This document shows positions 37,399 through 51,540 of a stretch of DNA of 64,000 nt, piece by piece. The stretch is from Cardinalis cardinalis (lineage: Eukaryota > Chordata > Aves > Passeriformes > Cardinalidae): assembly GCA_014549065.1 (NCBI GenBank), contig JACDOX010000140.1, forward strand, positions 320,770 to 384,769. Direction: 5' to 3'. The notes below the pieces were generated by a model. That model was given only the letters and a program-made list of their open reading frames with translations. It had not been told where the DNA came from and did not search any database. The translations under genes and the position numbers were made by a program. Each line of letters opens with the position of its first letter. Within the stretch, counting starts at the first letter, position 1.

Positions 37399-40300
37399 AG
37401 AATAGCCTCAGATACCTTACTTGGGGATTAGGTTCCAAACATCTGATTCTTGCTAGCCTGGCCGCCACCTTACATTAAAAATATTGTTTGGCTGAGAATA
37501 AGAAATCGTGGCTATAAAAAGCATTGACTATTGTGTATTGTAGGTGTCACAATACACATTCTGTGTGTTGCAGGTGTCAAGTTCAAGTCTGCATATGCAT
37601 ATGTCTGAGTCAACCACGAAATATATTGATATTGATGGAATTAATGTGATTATATGCTAATAAATATATTGATGGACTTACCTCTATTCAGTCCCAAANG
37701 GCAGAAGTGAAAGGAGACAAAATGTCTCTGAAATATGAGTTGTTACACCATATATTGCTAGGTGTTGAGTCAGAAAATTTTTGAGAAATCCTCAGTAAGC
37801 AATTTGTCTCCAGAATGTATTGAAAATGTTTCAGATGNGCAAGGAACGTGGTACGTAATACAGAGGAGGCAGCCCACTGTTATTCAAAAATCAAATTATG
37901 TCATCAGTGTTGCNTTACCAAGATAATTTTAGCAGCTTTTCTCTGAGAGGAGTCCCACTTGGTTGAACCAAAATTGAAAAATCTACTTTCCTCTGAGGCA
38001 AAATCCTCTAATTACTGTGTATTTAATCACTGTCTGTATTGAGAATACTAAGAAAAGGACTTCNTCTATAAGTAAGCATGATGGGATTATGTGAATAAAT
38101 ATGGATGTTACCATCTTTGCACAAGTTATAAAGAAACTTGTACTGTTGTTTAAGGATTGAAATTCTGGTTTAACTTTGAGTAGGAAGATGTGAATTCACC
38201 CCATTTTCATATGGAGTTTTGAGCTAGTTGAGGGNAACATTTGGCTCTGAATACTATATGTAACATTATATATGGATTTAGAAGTCTCAAGAAGCCAATG
38301 GGTTTACCAAAATTATAGAAGCAATTTCAGAANTCACCTAATGAATGGCATTTATTTCCCTTTTATATGTTTCATTTTTGCAATCTTCATTCACCTGTAA
38401 AGCTGGATACTATACCAGCTTTGAATTCCAGGTAGTTGAGAAACTTGAAAGATCTGAAGACCTTTCACTGTCTGTGTACTGACAAAAAGTGTCATCCTGT
38501 ATTTTATGTCCATAAAGATTTTACCACCCTTGGCAGTGGATCTGGACTGAAAAGAGAGGGAAATATGGATTGATTTTTCAAGTATCATTGTCTCTTTCAC
38601 TGTTACTGATGGACATTCTTACTGAGTACCGCAGATTTTGTAGCAGTCTACCTTCTGCAATAGNTCCACTTAATTGTGAACATTTGTTTCATCTCTGTGA
38701 TTGCCACTGCTATAAGGTGGCATGGATTTGATTTTTTTTAATAATTACTCAGTTGGGATTGATCTAAAATTGCATCTTTAATCTATGCACTACAGGCCTC
38801 CTTTATAGTCAGGATTAATATCTTCGAAGGATGGTACATTTAATTTTAGAGTAAATATCCCTATGGAGAGGTTTGAAACTTTTTAGCAGTGTTGAGAACT
38901 AGAGATCTTGTTGATTATCCCCTAAAATTGTCTCCCTTTTAAGAACATAAATAGTTTTAATTGACTTTTAATGGCAAAAATCTAATGAATTACACAGAAC
39001 TGCCTGTTTTACCCCTAAAAATTCTTTGGTNGGGGAGAAATCAGAAAGAAAGAAGTCTTGAAAACAGCCTTAATAATTTAGGAAACTTATATCAAATAAT
39101 TAGGAAAATGTTCAAAATAGTTTGAATAAAGGAAATCATTGTATTCAATAAGAAAAATGCAAAGCAGCAGCTTGAATTTCAGCATGCTGTGGTCACTGTG
39201 CTGCAGCAAATCTCAGCCCTTGTTCANTCACTGGGTCTTCTAGGCTGAAGTTGTTTATTAACCACTACAAGCTAAGCTTTTCTTTCTCTAATTTGTGGTN
39301 ATCACTAAAATAAGTAGAAATGCCTTGAAAAATTATATACTGTTCAGAGAAAGATACTAAAACCTCTATTTTTGTAGAGTATTCAAAGTAATATTGATTT
39401 TACANTGGATAGGAAACTATGAAGCCAACAAACCCCATAATTTCTGGAGTATCCCTGAATTCATAGCAGAAACAAACCANGAAAATAGTGTTATGTGTGA
39501 ACTTTATATCATGACTTCTTTTAAAGTCAACCACAAAAGAAGACATTTGAGNACATGTTTCTTGTCTTGATCAAGAAAAAGTACAATGTCAAACACTTAA
39601 ACTAGATCTTTAGCGATCTAAACCTCTATCTGCAGTGTCTGCATGTTTCATTCTTACAGTTGTTAGCAGGATTGGTTGACTGTATTNCTGCCATCTGACA
39701 AGTGAAAAGTCTCACCAAATACAGTGAGAAAAGCCCCATAATAACTTCTGTACTGGCTTGATTTTTTTNAATACTGTTTTTCAGCCTTGTCAGCTAATAA
39801 TTCCCTTCTAAAAGCATGAAGTACTAATTTTCTTGTGTTATTTTGCCCTGATAAAAATGTTTAAATGAACCTGGGTGATATTGAGGATCTCAGAAGCAGA
39901 GTTTCTACATGGCTAGGAACTCCTAATTTTTTGAAGCACAAGATTTGTTAGGTGAAAGAGGAAGAGCTGGTGTATCAGTTGGCTCCAGCTCAGTTGTATA
40001 TCCTGCAGCTGGATAAAAAGACAAGTGTGTTAGGAGAGGCCTTTATGGTAGAAATGGTAAGGACTTATTTTGTTGTAGAAGACAGTGGTGTGGTGAACTA
40101 GTTTATTTAAAATAAGTATTGAAACCAGGTGACATGAGTCAGGTGCTGTTAGGGTCATCGGAAGCTGTGGAGAATTTGCTCTGTGAAAATAGCTTNATGG
40201 TGCCTGCCTTCTTTCCACTCTCAAAAGGAAGACTACAGGAATGTAAGTCCTGTTTATAAATTTACTGGGAAAATAAACAAAGGTAACCAGCAGAAAAATG

Positions 40301-40627
40301 TTTGCTAAAGTAATACTGCGGGAAAACTATGTATGAATGAATCTGAAATGAATAGCTTGAAATTAGAAAGAGTTTCAAGATGACCTGTCACACAGAATGA
40401 GTGTGAATTTAAAAAGCCAATAACCACATTACAGTATTATCACCACAATAGAGTACAATACAGTCAAATATATAAATATCAATTTGTGATAGAAACTGTG
40501 GCCTTCTGTGATGTCAGCAACAGGACTTCAGTTCTGAGAACTTGCCAAGTTTCATATCCTTATGCTTTGTGAGAAGTCTGGGGAAAAAGCTCCAACTTCA
40601 GCTGTGCATGGCCTGGTGGTCTCATTA

Positions 40628-40705
40628 GAAAATCACGCATAAGGGCTGGTAGGCACAGAAATTTGAGAGAAAATCAGGCATATGGGCTGGTAGGCACAGA
40701 AATTT
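40628..40705 (+). repeat. Tandem duplication, 41-bp period, two copies
   Basis: 'gaaaatcacgcataagggct' and 'gaaaatcaggcatatgggct' both continue into 'ggtaggcacagaaattt'. The copies at 40628-40664 and 40669-40705 differ at two positions over 37 bases. Confidence 0.9.
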
Positions 40706-43700
40706 CCGTGACTGGATTACTGTTGTTTAAAAATGTGCTTTGATTTTGTGGTTGCCCAGCTGGGAGAGTACATCAGTGTAAGTGCACCTAATCCCTCACT
40801 TCTGACACCAGTAGTGGCTTTAGGTGACANGAAGCCTGACTCAAACAGTTTGGTCACTAGCAAAGGAAATAAAATCTCAGACTTTCACAGAATTCTACAT
40901 TTTTGGTTCTCCCTTTATGCTTCCTGTTGTATGTCATGTATCACAGTCTCTGTGATNGCAGGAGGTTAGAGTTAATGCTACTTTACAATCACAGTACTGG
41001 ATGAAACCAGAAGCCCAATGTACTTTGAGAGCTATGTTAAAAATTGAAAAAAAAAAAAAATTGACATAGGGAACATTAATTCTCAAAAAATCCTGCATTA
41101 GTATAATACTAGTGTTTTGGTTTTTTTTTTCAAGGCAAATGTAAATCAGGATTGCTGTGTAATAATTAGCTTAATAAAATCAGACCTTGTAAATAGTAAA
41201 TTAATGTCCATTTGTACTATAGTTCTGTTTTATATTTATGATATTCTGATTTTATGTACTATGCTATTGAATGTCATTTGTTAGAGACTTCTAGTTCAGT
41301 AGAGTCCTGATGGCTTGAGTTCTGCAAAAATTTTAGTTAGTGAGTAAACTGAGAATTTCTCTGAAGTACTTGCATGAGAGAAACACTTTTTTTTTTACTG
41401 TTTAGCAGACACATAGGTGGAAAAGAAAATCTCAGTGTGAACTCTATTGCAAATTTCCTTTTGCAGTACTACCAATAGCTTATTTTTGCATTTCATTCAT
41501 GGCAATTTTATGTTGAGTGCTAATTGAAACAGAAAAAAAAATTCTGAGAAAATTATGAGTTACTTCACAGTAACTAAGGCAGCTGTGTAGGTATTTTACT
41601 TCATTTCTTCTTTAAGAAATTTCACTGTACAATTGATAACATTGCTAAAAGACATAGGTTAGGTTATATAAAATATTTATAGTTTCAACTTAAAAGCAGT
41701 AAGTTCATTAGTGGGGTGAAAATTAAATTTGTGTAAATGATTTAGCATAAAAGTAAAGTTCACATAACCATTTAAAAAAAAATTCATTTAAATGATCCAA
41801 AACATAGACCAAGTTAAATACTTNGGCTTAATCCAATGAAAACTTCAGTGAGACTCCTAAAATATACATTTGACATCTATGTTATGTTTCTCTCTTGTGT
41901 AAAAATAATTAATTCAGTTGTCTGTATTTCTGTGTGTAATATTGCTGAATATGTCACAGGTCCCACACATTTGTTTTTATACATGCATTTCATCAACTCC
42001 TTGAAATCAGGGCANTAATTTTCATCTGTTTGTTCTGGCATAAAAGAAACTTAAAATTTCATAGCCTCCAAAATATGTTATTCTTTGTCTTCATTTTTGG
42101 ATCAGTTTTTAAATTANGAGATGTAATGTGAACTGTTTACAGTCTTATTAAACATTTTAAAATAAAAATGTTTCATTTGCAGCCCATTTCTTGGTCTTTT
42201 GTAAGAGAGTTGCATTGACTATTTATAGCTGCAAAAATTAATGAAGAATTAATTTCTTATTTTCTTAGAGGTCTTGTTTTCATTTGTTTTGTTGGCAATT
42301 TTTCATTACACTGGAATATCAATGTAGCCTGTTTGAACAGTAATTTAGGAAATGAAGTGTAGAATTATCAAAACTATAAAAAATTGCATCTCTCTAGGAA
42401 AGATGAAAAGCTTATTACTTTAAGAAATTTGGTGAAATAATTATTTCCTGCTTTTTAGTTTAGCCTGTACCCAAAAGCTCAGTCTCCAANATAATTATTT
42501 TAGTATTTCTGAGTACTTTTTTGCATAAACTTTTATATAAAAATCTCGTTACATTTTTCTCCAACTTTTAAAACTTTTTCTGTAGAATAAAAATTGTGTC
42601 TATTCTCACCAGTCAGATTTCTTAACTGTTAATTTTGCCTTTGTATGAGAGAGTATTTATTATTTACTTGAAGCTTTTCACTAGAATTCTTCTATCCGAG
42701 GCCTTGAACCATCAAGCGTCTTCTGATAAATTAAATTTATAAGTAAAATTATGACTTGGTTTAAATAATANTCCATGAAATTCCTTATATCTTTGTGTGA
42801 AGTGATCTAATAATCCCCTCTACTCTGAGCCTGTTTTGCAAAGGTGATCATGTAAAAAAGNCTGGAAAGATATGAGGTAAGTCCCAACCTTTTCATGGGA
42901 GGACAGGATAGTTCCTTTGTATTTGTGCCCTGGCTGCCTGGCCAAGCTGNAGGTTTGCCCTGGGGAAGGATTTGATGACAGTCNCATTGACATCATTCTC
43001 ACTGCACTNTCCCAAAATGCAAATGCTTCAGTATGAAAAGGGAAATGTGCTGGTTTAAATTGTTTAGTTACAGCAGCTGAAATTGCATTTCCTTTGAAGT
43101 TCATTAGTGTGTGTTGAGTGAAATACTTCTACAAGAATTTTACTGTGCCAGACTGACNAGGCTGTCTTTGCAAGAATCTCTCAGCTGCCTCAACAGCTGT
43201 AAAAATAAAAATACCACTCACTGAGTATTAAAACTCTTAGCAGCAAATCCTTCCAGTCACTTTTGGCATGGTGAGCTTAACCAGAAGATGTTTTTACAAA
43301 ATACTTAAATAAGTAATTAGAATGGTAGGTGATAAATGATGATCGAAAAGTATAAAGTTTGATTACATTGGTATCATATTTCTAGCTTTGTTATTAAAAG
43401 GTAGGAAGTAATTAGAAGTTGGTTCATCTTTACTGCAAATCATAACAAATGTTTGTTGTACAGAACAACTGCTCATTCATGCAGAAAAATGACCTGTGAT
43501 CTGCAAACAATTTCGCGTAGGAATAATTTTATGCAGCACTTCAGCTCTGTTGATTTCCCTTGGATTATCCAGCCATGTTATTGTACATGTAGCAGTTTGC
43601 AGGATCATTTACTGAACAGATCAGTTAGTAATGCCAAGTAGCTAAATAAAGCAAGAATGTTCAAATACTCATGNGCCTGGGGAATCATTCTAGCTCTGAT

Positions 43701-46700
43701 GCTTTGGGCATGCTTTTAGAAAATATGTGGGTCCTGCTGCAAATATTTGTAATTTCCACTTAAGAAAGTGCACAGGAAACTTGGAATATCCTATAGAATA
43801 ACATAATTTGTAGTAACTTTGCTGTAAGATGGTTTGCTGCTATATAGAGGAACAACTTCTGTATGAATAATTTTGTCATATTCTGCATACATAATACATA
43901 ACATAATTGCTTAGGAAAAAAATAGTTTTCCTAGTATTTGTAGCAAAAAGGTGGGAAGTGATCATCTAGTAGATTCCAATTAATTATCAAAAACTTGATT
44001 TGCCAAAAGACATTCTTATGGTTCCCTTTAAGTAGCATATTCACTAATCTGCAAGTCATTCCACATCCTCTTGAGTGTATCTGTCTTGTGCCCTTTATTT
44101 TGTGGAGAAGAATTGTACTGGCTGTTGCACCTCATACTCCAAACAATGCAAATTTTACATTTACCAGGAAGACCTTAATTCCTGTCTATATGTTCTTCTG
44201 AGTTGAATATATTTCAATTCTAGTCCTAGATTCTACCAGAATCTATTTAAGTGGTGTAGTATTTTCATAGAAAGTCTTTGACATTTTGTATAAAACACAG
44301 GATTAGGTTGTGAAGAAATAAAAATTACTTTTTATTCATTTTCCTCCTTGTTGAAAACATAATTATTTGACATAAATAAACTTTTGGGCTTGTTTGGTTT
44401 GTGGTTTTTCCTTTTTTTCATTTTGTATTGTAAATACCTTGGGAATGCGGTGCCGATTTCTTTGTGCAGTTCTGCCACCAAGACAACTCAGCCAACAGCT
44501 TCAAGTTAATGCTCTTGCTGTCAGTGCTTGTTAGAGTGGTTCTGTTGTTAACTTGATATGGAAAATTTAACAGACCATACCATTGTGTATTGGGTTATTA
44601 AAGATTGTTCCATGCATTTTTTATGNCGGCTGAAATGAAATTCGAAAGCTATCTTCAAGCCTGTGTATGAATTGTTCATTTTATGTTATAATACTTTATC
44701 TTTTATCGAATAAATTTGAATTATTCTATAAATACTGTTTTATATGATTTATTACTGCGAAGACAATATTTGCAGTTAATTGCTTTTTAATGGTAACAAG
44801 ACAATTACACAGAACAGACATTTTTTCCCCCTAAATTTTTCTTTGTTTTATAATTACTGCAGTATTTTGTAAGTAAAAGTATGATCTCTTTTGGCTATTA
44901 CACAATAAATAATTTTAGCAGCTAACTATTTTTCTGTATTTTACAAGATATTAATTACATAAATTCAAAGAATTGGTAACAAATAAAATGGATCATTATT
45001 AATCTGTGCTAAGGTATAAATATGTAGTCTTAAAGTGATTTGGAAAGGAGAAAAATATTTGATAGAAGTTAAAAGTTTACAACATACATCTGTGGAGTTC
45101 TCTGAGGAAAAATTGTGTCATGGTTGTAACTATCAGGAAAAGATTTATAAAAGTACTTTAAGACAAAAATGGCTAAGCTGTTGGAAAAAAAAGTTCCTCT
45201 AAAGAAGGAATATATAGATCACTCTCTCTACTCATATCAGCTTGAGAATATCTCGTGGGTGCATTGTATAGTACTTATGTAGCTCATAGAAGTGACTGTT
45301 CATAGGAATNTGACATATATTTTTTGTCAAAGCAAATTGTGTTTAAAATGTGTAGCATTTGCTGCTTGCAGCTGTAAAGGAAAGTATTGTACTACAACTG
45401 AGAAACATATGAAAACTGAAGACGCTTGACTTTTCTGTTATAAACAGTAGATTTCTAAAATAAGACATTATTTTTAAGCAGAAACCAAGGAAAAAGACGT
45501 TTAGTCTTTATTTAGTGTCAGCTTTATTGCATGAAATCCATATTTTATAAAATGGTGCTTGATTGAAAACNTCTTTGGAAAGCTTCTTTTGAAAATCTAA
45601 GCTATGAGTGAAAGAACAGATTTTATTGTAAATGAGATTTCCGTGTTCATTATTAACCTATAATAGGTTTAATCTTATTTTTAAAATAATAGGTAATTTA
45701 CNGTTGAAAATCTGTATGTGGAAGTAATTAATAATATAGATGTAACAATCACAAAAAAAGTGATCTGAAATAAATTTTCTTAACTGCTTAAGCCCCACAC
45801 TTTAGTACATGGCAACAACATAAATAAATCTGAATAAAAATCCAGAACAGAAACTGAAACTCTGATGCAGTAGGTTTTCCCTCTGAAAAGTTCTTTAATT
45901 AAATGTGTGGTTTTTCAAATTTTGTAATCTGTAGATGAGATGGCAAAATTCAGAGTTCTAATTGACAGTATTGACCACAATTTAATTAAAGCTTTGCATC
46001 CTGCAATTCATTTGCAAATGAATTCCTGAGTCTAAATTTTGTTGTAATTGTCAGCCAAAAAATGAGTACTCCTGCATGAAGAATGTTCCTACAGTTTGCC
46101 TTGTATAATGGACTTTAGGTTTAGTCTTCTTTTTATTATAATGGCTATAATACCACAATAAACATTAAGAGTTCCATCTAACAGTTCATATTCATATTAG
46201 CCTTTTATATAAACTTTTTGTTTATCATCCTTCGGAAAGTAAATTCTTGTACTGAAAAAGGAGTTGTAAAATCAGTGGTCTCATGTAGAGGCCAGCTGGA
46301 ATTCTAGTAGCTGTTAACTTTTGGGGTACTTGTAGTGTTGTAAAATAAGAATAGTGTGGGAGAGACTCTAAAGACATAAAATATTGCAGAACTAATTTAT
46401 TTTTAAAGGAAANCTTTCTCACTTAGGAAGTATTCTAAACACAATAGAAATTAAATTTTTTTTTAAAAAGTCCTGTTTATGGATTTTAATCCATGCCAGC
46501 TACAGGAGCAAATGAAACAGGTACAAAATATAGAAATAAAGAAATTAAGATTGTAATGGGGGAAAGACTGAATTTGAATTTGTCTGATTTGCTAGCTATG
46601 CATTAAATAATCTTGTTTACCAGTACTTACTTACCAAAGTGTTTGCATTTGAAGGTCTGTTTACTGTGACTGTGGAATTGTAGAGATTCTCTTCAGAGGA

Positions 46701-48459
46701 AGGACAGGCTGGAGAAAAAAACTTCTTTTAGCTATCTTCTTCTTGCCCAGATGCCTGAAAGCACTTCCTCCAAACAGCAGATGAGATTGCTTTATTTTTC
46801 CATACATTGCAGATGGATGAGTAATGTTTTCTTTTAGTAATGCCCAATAATGGACTTGATTTTTTATTTTATCCTTTTTGTACGACTGTATATCTCTGTA
46901 AATGTCTGCAGTTCTCATTCAAAGATTTTTAAGAGTTTTTAACTCAGAACCCTGATTTAGCAATGAGTACCTGTATCTCTGATAAAAGTAAAATATACTT
47001 TTAAATAAAGATAAAAGAAACTTGGATAAAATTTTCTATATTAGCATACTGGGGTATTGTAATCTGGGGAAATAGATTGAGTGTACCACATACTGGAGGA
47101 TCCATTTCACATACAATTATGAAACATCCAGCAAGTCCTTGGTTTTAGGTCCTATTCTAAAAAAATCAAGGCATGTGATTGTTTTAAAGTGTTGCATGTG
47201 TGATACATTTGACTGATTGCTGTGAATTNCAAGAACAGATTTTTATTGGGACCTGTGCTCTTAAGGTGTTTTGAAAAGTCTTAATGAGTGTGTATTAAGC
47301 ATCACATGTTCAAACAGAATTATGTGACCAATTATATGCCTTTATATCTTAATATAATAATGTATTTTCCAGAAAGCTTTCAGTGAAAATCNGGCAAATG
47401 AAGGAAAATTGGCAAAGGTCATATTGAATAACTGAGGCCNGAATTTGGCTTCTGCAGTTAGGAAGCAGGGCAAGAACAGCAATTTAATGTTTTGTTGGGT
47501 TTTTTTTACATAAAAAAAAAAAATTAGCTAGATTGAACTAAAAACTATAGCTGTTGGTTGCATAAACACTTTTCTAACCATATAATAATTTTTTACTTTA
47601 ATTGAATTTTGGAGGTTATGGATATCCTGCTAATAGAGTATGACCTTTTCATANGGGTTTTCAAAACTAAACATTTTACACTGAACCAGAAATCCCATGC
47701 CTACTACTTTACTTCCAAAACCATTTGACATTAAAGTTTTTCCTAATGTCTTTCCTGGTCAGATATCAGTTTGTTTAAACAGTCTGTCTTCTAGATTGTG
47801 GTCCATGTTGGGCACTTGAAAACAGCACTGCAGGGCTGGCAGCCTGTGGGTCTAGAATATCCTTGCATGTTTTGGTGTAATGCAACTGACAGGTGGATTG
47901 GGCAGTCAGTTTTGGGATGGTCCAAAATCTATTGCCTTGTCTTATTGGCCAGTTACAACATGGAAATCAAGGTCTGTTTAGTATCAAAATCACCCTTGCC
48001 AGCAGGTCAAGCAGGACATCATGATCTATCTCATGGACAGATAAAGGACTTACTACACTCTGCTTTCCAGGGTTTTGTACTAGTGTGAATCTTTTGCTTT
48101 GCAAAGAAAAGAGTGCCTGGAAATGAAGCTCAAAAATATTTCTATTGTTTGCCTTTATCTTTTACCCTAGACCTACTCAGATTGTGAANTTTTCTAGGTG
48201 AATTAATGCACTATTAAGTGTAATTGATACTGTGTGCAATCACACAATTTCTTGGACTTTTTACTTTGGTTCATTGTCCAGAAAAACNCATCTCATAATG
48301 CTGGAGTGAAAGGTTGAGATCTCATTGTGTTACCAGTACCTTCTATACTGCCAAATATTGTGATGTATAGAAAGCACAGTAAGTAGAATTATGCTGCCAT
48401 GGACTGCAAGGCAACGTGCATTCAAAACAGTTCATCAGTCTGAGAAAATACTTGGCACT

Positions 48460-48519
48460 CATTTGTAGAAAAGCATTTTAACTTTTTGTTCAAGCATTTG
48501 TAGAAAAGCTTTTTAACTA
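48460..48519 (+). repeat. Tandem duplication, 35-bp period, two partial copies
   Basis: 'catttgtagaaaagcatttt' at 48460 and 'catttgtagaaaagcttttt' at 48495, each followed by 'aact', differ at one position over about 24 bases. Confidence 0.85.
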
Positions 48520-49530
48520 TTTTCCCTGTGGGCCTGGCTGAAAAGGACCAGTAGATAATACTTCATCTTCCATTTTGCTGAGCCAAGTACAGGGGAAGTT
48601 GGCCAGGATTTCTCAGTTGCTGCACGCCATAAAGGAGAGACCAGGAGGAGACATGTTTTATCACTTCATTTGTCTGCTTTGGAAAGCAAATACTATAGTA
48701 AAGATATGGGGAGAAAAGGGAGCTGATAATTAGCATCAACATCAGTTTGTTCTGGCTAAGTTATTTCTACATCCACTTCTTGCAGATTTTTGTGGCCCAT
48801 GCCATCATTCTGGCACTTGAGAATAAGAAGATGGAAACCCCACTATTTATTTGGTTATTAAGGCTGATAATGTTACTTATTTACAGGTTACTTTCAAATT
48901 AATGTGGCGTTGTAATATTTTGTGCTGTTCTAGGTCAAGTAATGAAACATTATGAGTCATTATCAAATCTGATCTCCAAGTAGAANACAAATTGTGGGGG
49001 GTAGAATGGAGCATGGATTTGACTCAAAGGTTGGAGATATGCAAATCCACTTGCTTTTCCTAACTGCTTAATGCTTAGACAGAGCCTTAATAATCTAAGA
49101 GTTGAAAGAAGTTTGAATATGATATTCCTTTATCCAATAAATAATACGCACTCTTAGATTATATAATTTTTCTATATGTTTAAAAGTGGCACAGGAAAGA
49201 GACTCTTAACTCCTTTGCTCCTAAAATATTTGTTTCTTGGCAGCAGTTGTCCGAATGTGTAGCAGATGTACTAAATATAATCTGCCTATGATTTAATGCA
49301 GCACACATGCAGAGAATGAAAATAACATTTATACGATTTGTATTTTTAATTAGGACCTTTGTGCAAGAGGAAGACTATTCTGGTTATGACTACTTATTCA
49401 GTGATATAAATAGAACTTCTGAGTCTCCAGGACTGTCTGTCTGGCAAAGTTCATATGACCCCAATTTGTGATGCAAGACTCCTGAAAAGAATGTCCTCAC
49501 TAACATTTATTCTGTNTATTTTCTTAACAG

Positions 49531-49671
49531 GAGGAATGCTTTTTGAATTTAGAAGCTCCTATTGCAAGAGTGTGTGGCTATGACACTCCCTTCCCTCACA
49601 TCTTTGAGCCTTTCTACATCCCAGACAAATGGAAATGCTATGATGCTCTTAGAAGAATGATTAACTACTGA
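49531..49671 (+). CDS. BCKDHB: BCKDHB last coding exon (human exon 10 equivalent) with stop codon
   Basis: The acceptor TTCTTAACAG ends at 49530. The exon reads in phase 0 from EECFLNLEAP, through the conserved CGYDTPFPHIFEPFYIPDKW stretch, to the C-terminus RRMINY and TGA at 49669-49671. It gives 46 residues, so with the previous exon the window holds the C-terminal 75 residues of a protein that is 392 residues long in human. Differences from the human protein as I remember it are few and conservative, such as IARV for ISRV and LRRM for LRKM. This block is the end of the transketolase C-terminal domain, which contributes to subunit contacts in the E1 heterotetramer. Variants of this gene cause maple syrup urine disease type 1B in humans. 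Confidence 0.97.
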   Translation, partial: EECFLNLEAPIARVCGYDTPFPHIFEPFYIPDKWKCYDALRRMINY

Positions 49672-49683
49672 GCAATAGTACAG
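49672..49683 (+). other. BCKDHB: First 12 bases of BCKDHB 3' UTR, ending at a splice donor
   Basis: After the TGA the sequence is GCAATAGTACAG followed by GTGAGA at 49684. CAG|GTGAGA is a strong donor match. If it is used, the 3' UTR is interrupted only 12 bases after the stop. That is closer than the ~50-55 bases needed to trigger exon-junction-dependent decay, so the spliced mRNA should be stable. The alternative is that the transcript reads through into the following AT-rich sequence. Confidence 0.65.
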
Positions 49684-49767
49684 GTGAGAAATAACAGCTT
49701 GTATTGCAAGGTTACCTGCAAGGGTTCTGACAGGATTACTGCAAGGTTTGGGCCTATAGTCCTACTT

Positions 49768-49840
49768 GTTTATTTAATTAATTTATTCATTATTACATTA
49801 TTTATTTAAGTTATTAGTTTATTTAATTATTTTTAATAAG
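49768..49840 (+). repeat. AT-rich low-complexity tract (TTTATTTAA-like)
   Basis: About 73 bases built almost only of A and T, with repeated 'tttattta' and 'aatta' units, beginning about 85 bases after the BCKDHB splice donor. Confidence 0.8.
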
Positions 49841-50964
49841 AATTGCCTCTTACAGCTTTGGGCCTTCAGTCTTAAAGGCGTCTGAATATTTTTGAGTACT
49901 GCCATTGAAATCAGTGTTTAAAATTAATTACCTTGCTTAATCANTTTAAAAATTAAGTGTCTTGAATCTTGAGCGGTGAAAAGAGTATAAAGTGAAGGGT
50001 GAAAAGAATAGTTAGGCAGAGAATATATTTTCAGCTCTATTAGAATACTCAAGAGTTACTTCATAGGCAAATACCATAGTATTAAATTTTATAATTTTTC
50101 ACTCCTCAGGGTGGCCTGTAATCCTGCAATGCGCAAATAACACCCGATTTACTCTGAATGTTGGCTCTGTATTGTAAACACACACAAACCATTGGAAATA
50201 CNTGAAGCATCTGTAGTGTCTTACAGTTCTGTTGGTTTAATATTTATTATAAAAATAATTTTTCTTTATGGTCTTCAATGTAATTTGATCATGCTTGAAG
50301 ATTGCTGTTTGCAGAGTACAAAGACTGTGAAGAAATACACATTCCTGTGTTCGTTACTCACAGTCTGTAACATCTTTTGTTTCATTATAATATTATACTA
50401 AGTAACATTTCACTGTGGGGTGGGCTGATGAGGATTTAGAATTGTGCTGTGGGAGAACTTCTGGTGTATAATGACCAANGTTTACCAGTTTAGAAATGTG
50501 TTAACACAATGCATTCTGTGCTTCCTTTAACTGACAAAGTTACCTAGTTTTTGAGATACAGTTTTGATGGATCTTGTACATGGGAAATGAAAAGAAGAAA
50601 ACANTAGAAACTGTAATAGACAGGCAAGGGAGTTTTAGCTGTTGACACCAAAGACAGGAGGGCCAAGGTGGGCCCTATATGAGGGGTGCCATCTTCTGTC
50701 TGTTTTACCTCTACATTAAACTGTGAATTAAATTAAAGATTTATTAAAGAGCCATGGATAGAAGGTTACCGATACCATAATGTTAATTTCCTTTATAGAG
50801 TTACTTTCAGGAGATTTTTGGCATTCCACTCTATTTCCCTCAGTAGCAGACAGTGGAGTTTCTGTATGAGAAATGGGACTGCTACCAGTGATGCAGTGTC
50901 TTCAAAAAATAATGTAGTTCTACTTTTCTCAAAAATTGCTTATTACTGACATACCAGAGCATTT

Positions 50965-51537
50965 CATAGAATCACANAATATGCTGAATTGGAAGGGAGC
51001 CATCAGGATTGTTGGGTCCAACTCCTGGACCTGAGGAAGACACCCCAAGAGTCCCATCACGTGCCTGAGATTGTTGTCCAAATGCTTCTTAAACTCTGTC
51101 AGGCTTGGTGCTGTGATCNCTTCTCTAAGGNTCCTGTTCCAGTGCCCAACCACCCTCTGGGTGAAGAACCTTTTCCTGNNATCCAACCTAAACCTTCCCT
51201 GANTCAGCTTCATGCTGTTTCCTTTAGTCCTGCCTTATCATGAGAGTGAAGAGATCAGTGCCTGCCCCTCCTCTTCCNCTCCCAAGGAAGCTGTAACTGC
51301 AGTGAGGTCTCCCCTCAGTCTCCTCCAGGCTGAACAGACCCAGTGCCCTCAGCTNCTCCTCACACAGCTTCCCCTCAAGGCCCTTCACCATCTTTGTTGC
51401 CCTCCTTGGACACTCTCTAATAGTTTAATGTCTTTCTTACATTGTGGTGCTCAGAACTGCCCCCAGCACTCGAGGTGAGGCTGCCCCAGCTCAGANCAGA
51501 GCAGGACAATCCCCTCCCTTGCCCAGCTGGTGATGCA
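50965..51537 (-). mobile_element. CR1 LINE 3' fragment
   Basis: It begins with the inverted 3' octamer region 'catagaatcacanaat'. It continues with recognisable antisense CR1 text: 'ttgggtccaactcctggac', 'tcctgttccagtgcccaac', 'ctgggtgaagaaccttttcc', 'gagatcagtgcctgcccctc' and 'ggcccttcaccatctttgtt'. It is the least diverged CR1 here and carries an unusual number of ambiguous bases (including 'nn' at 51179-51180). It lies in the candidate 3' UTR intron, antisense to the gene. Confidence 0.95.
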
Positions 51538-51540
51538 GTT

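Larger units (their letters stand above)
9665..49530 (+). other. BCKDHB: BCKDHB intron 9, about 39.9 kb
   Basis: This is a phase-0 intron starting GTACAC and ending TTCTTAACAG. It contains three CR1 fragments (10711-11055, 27480-28215, 30965-31478), one 64-bp inverted repeat pair, several short tandem duplications, and an exon-like segment at 25913-26033. The stretches 11160-25910, 28216-30960 and 31480-49530 hold no gene or interspersed repeat that I can recognise. They are AT-rich, with many poly-A/T runs. Confidence 0.9.
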
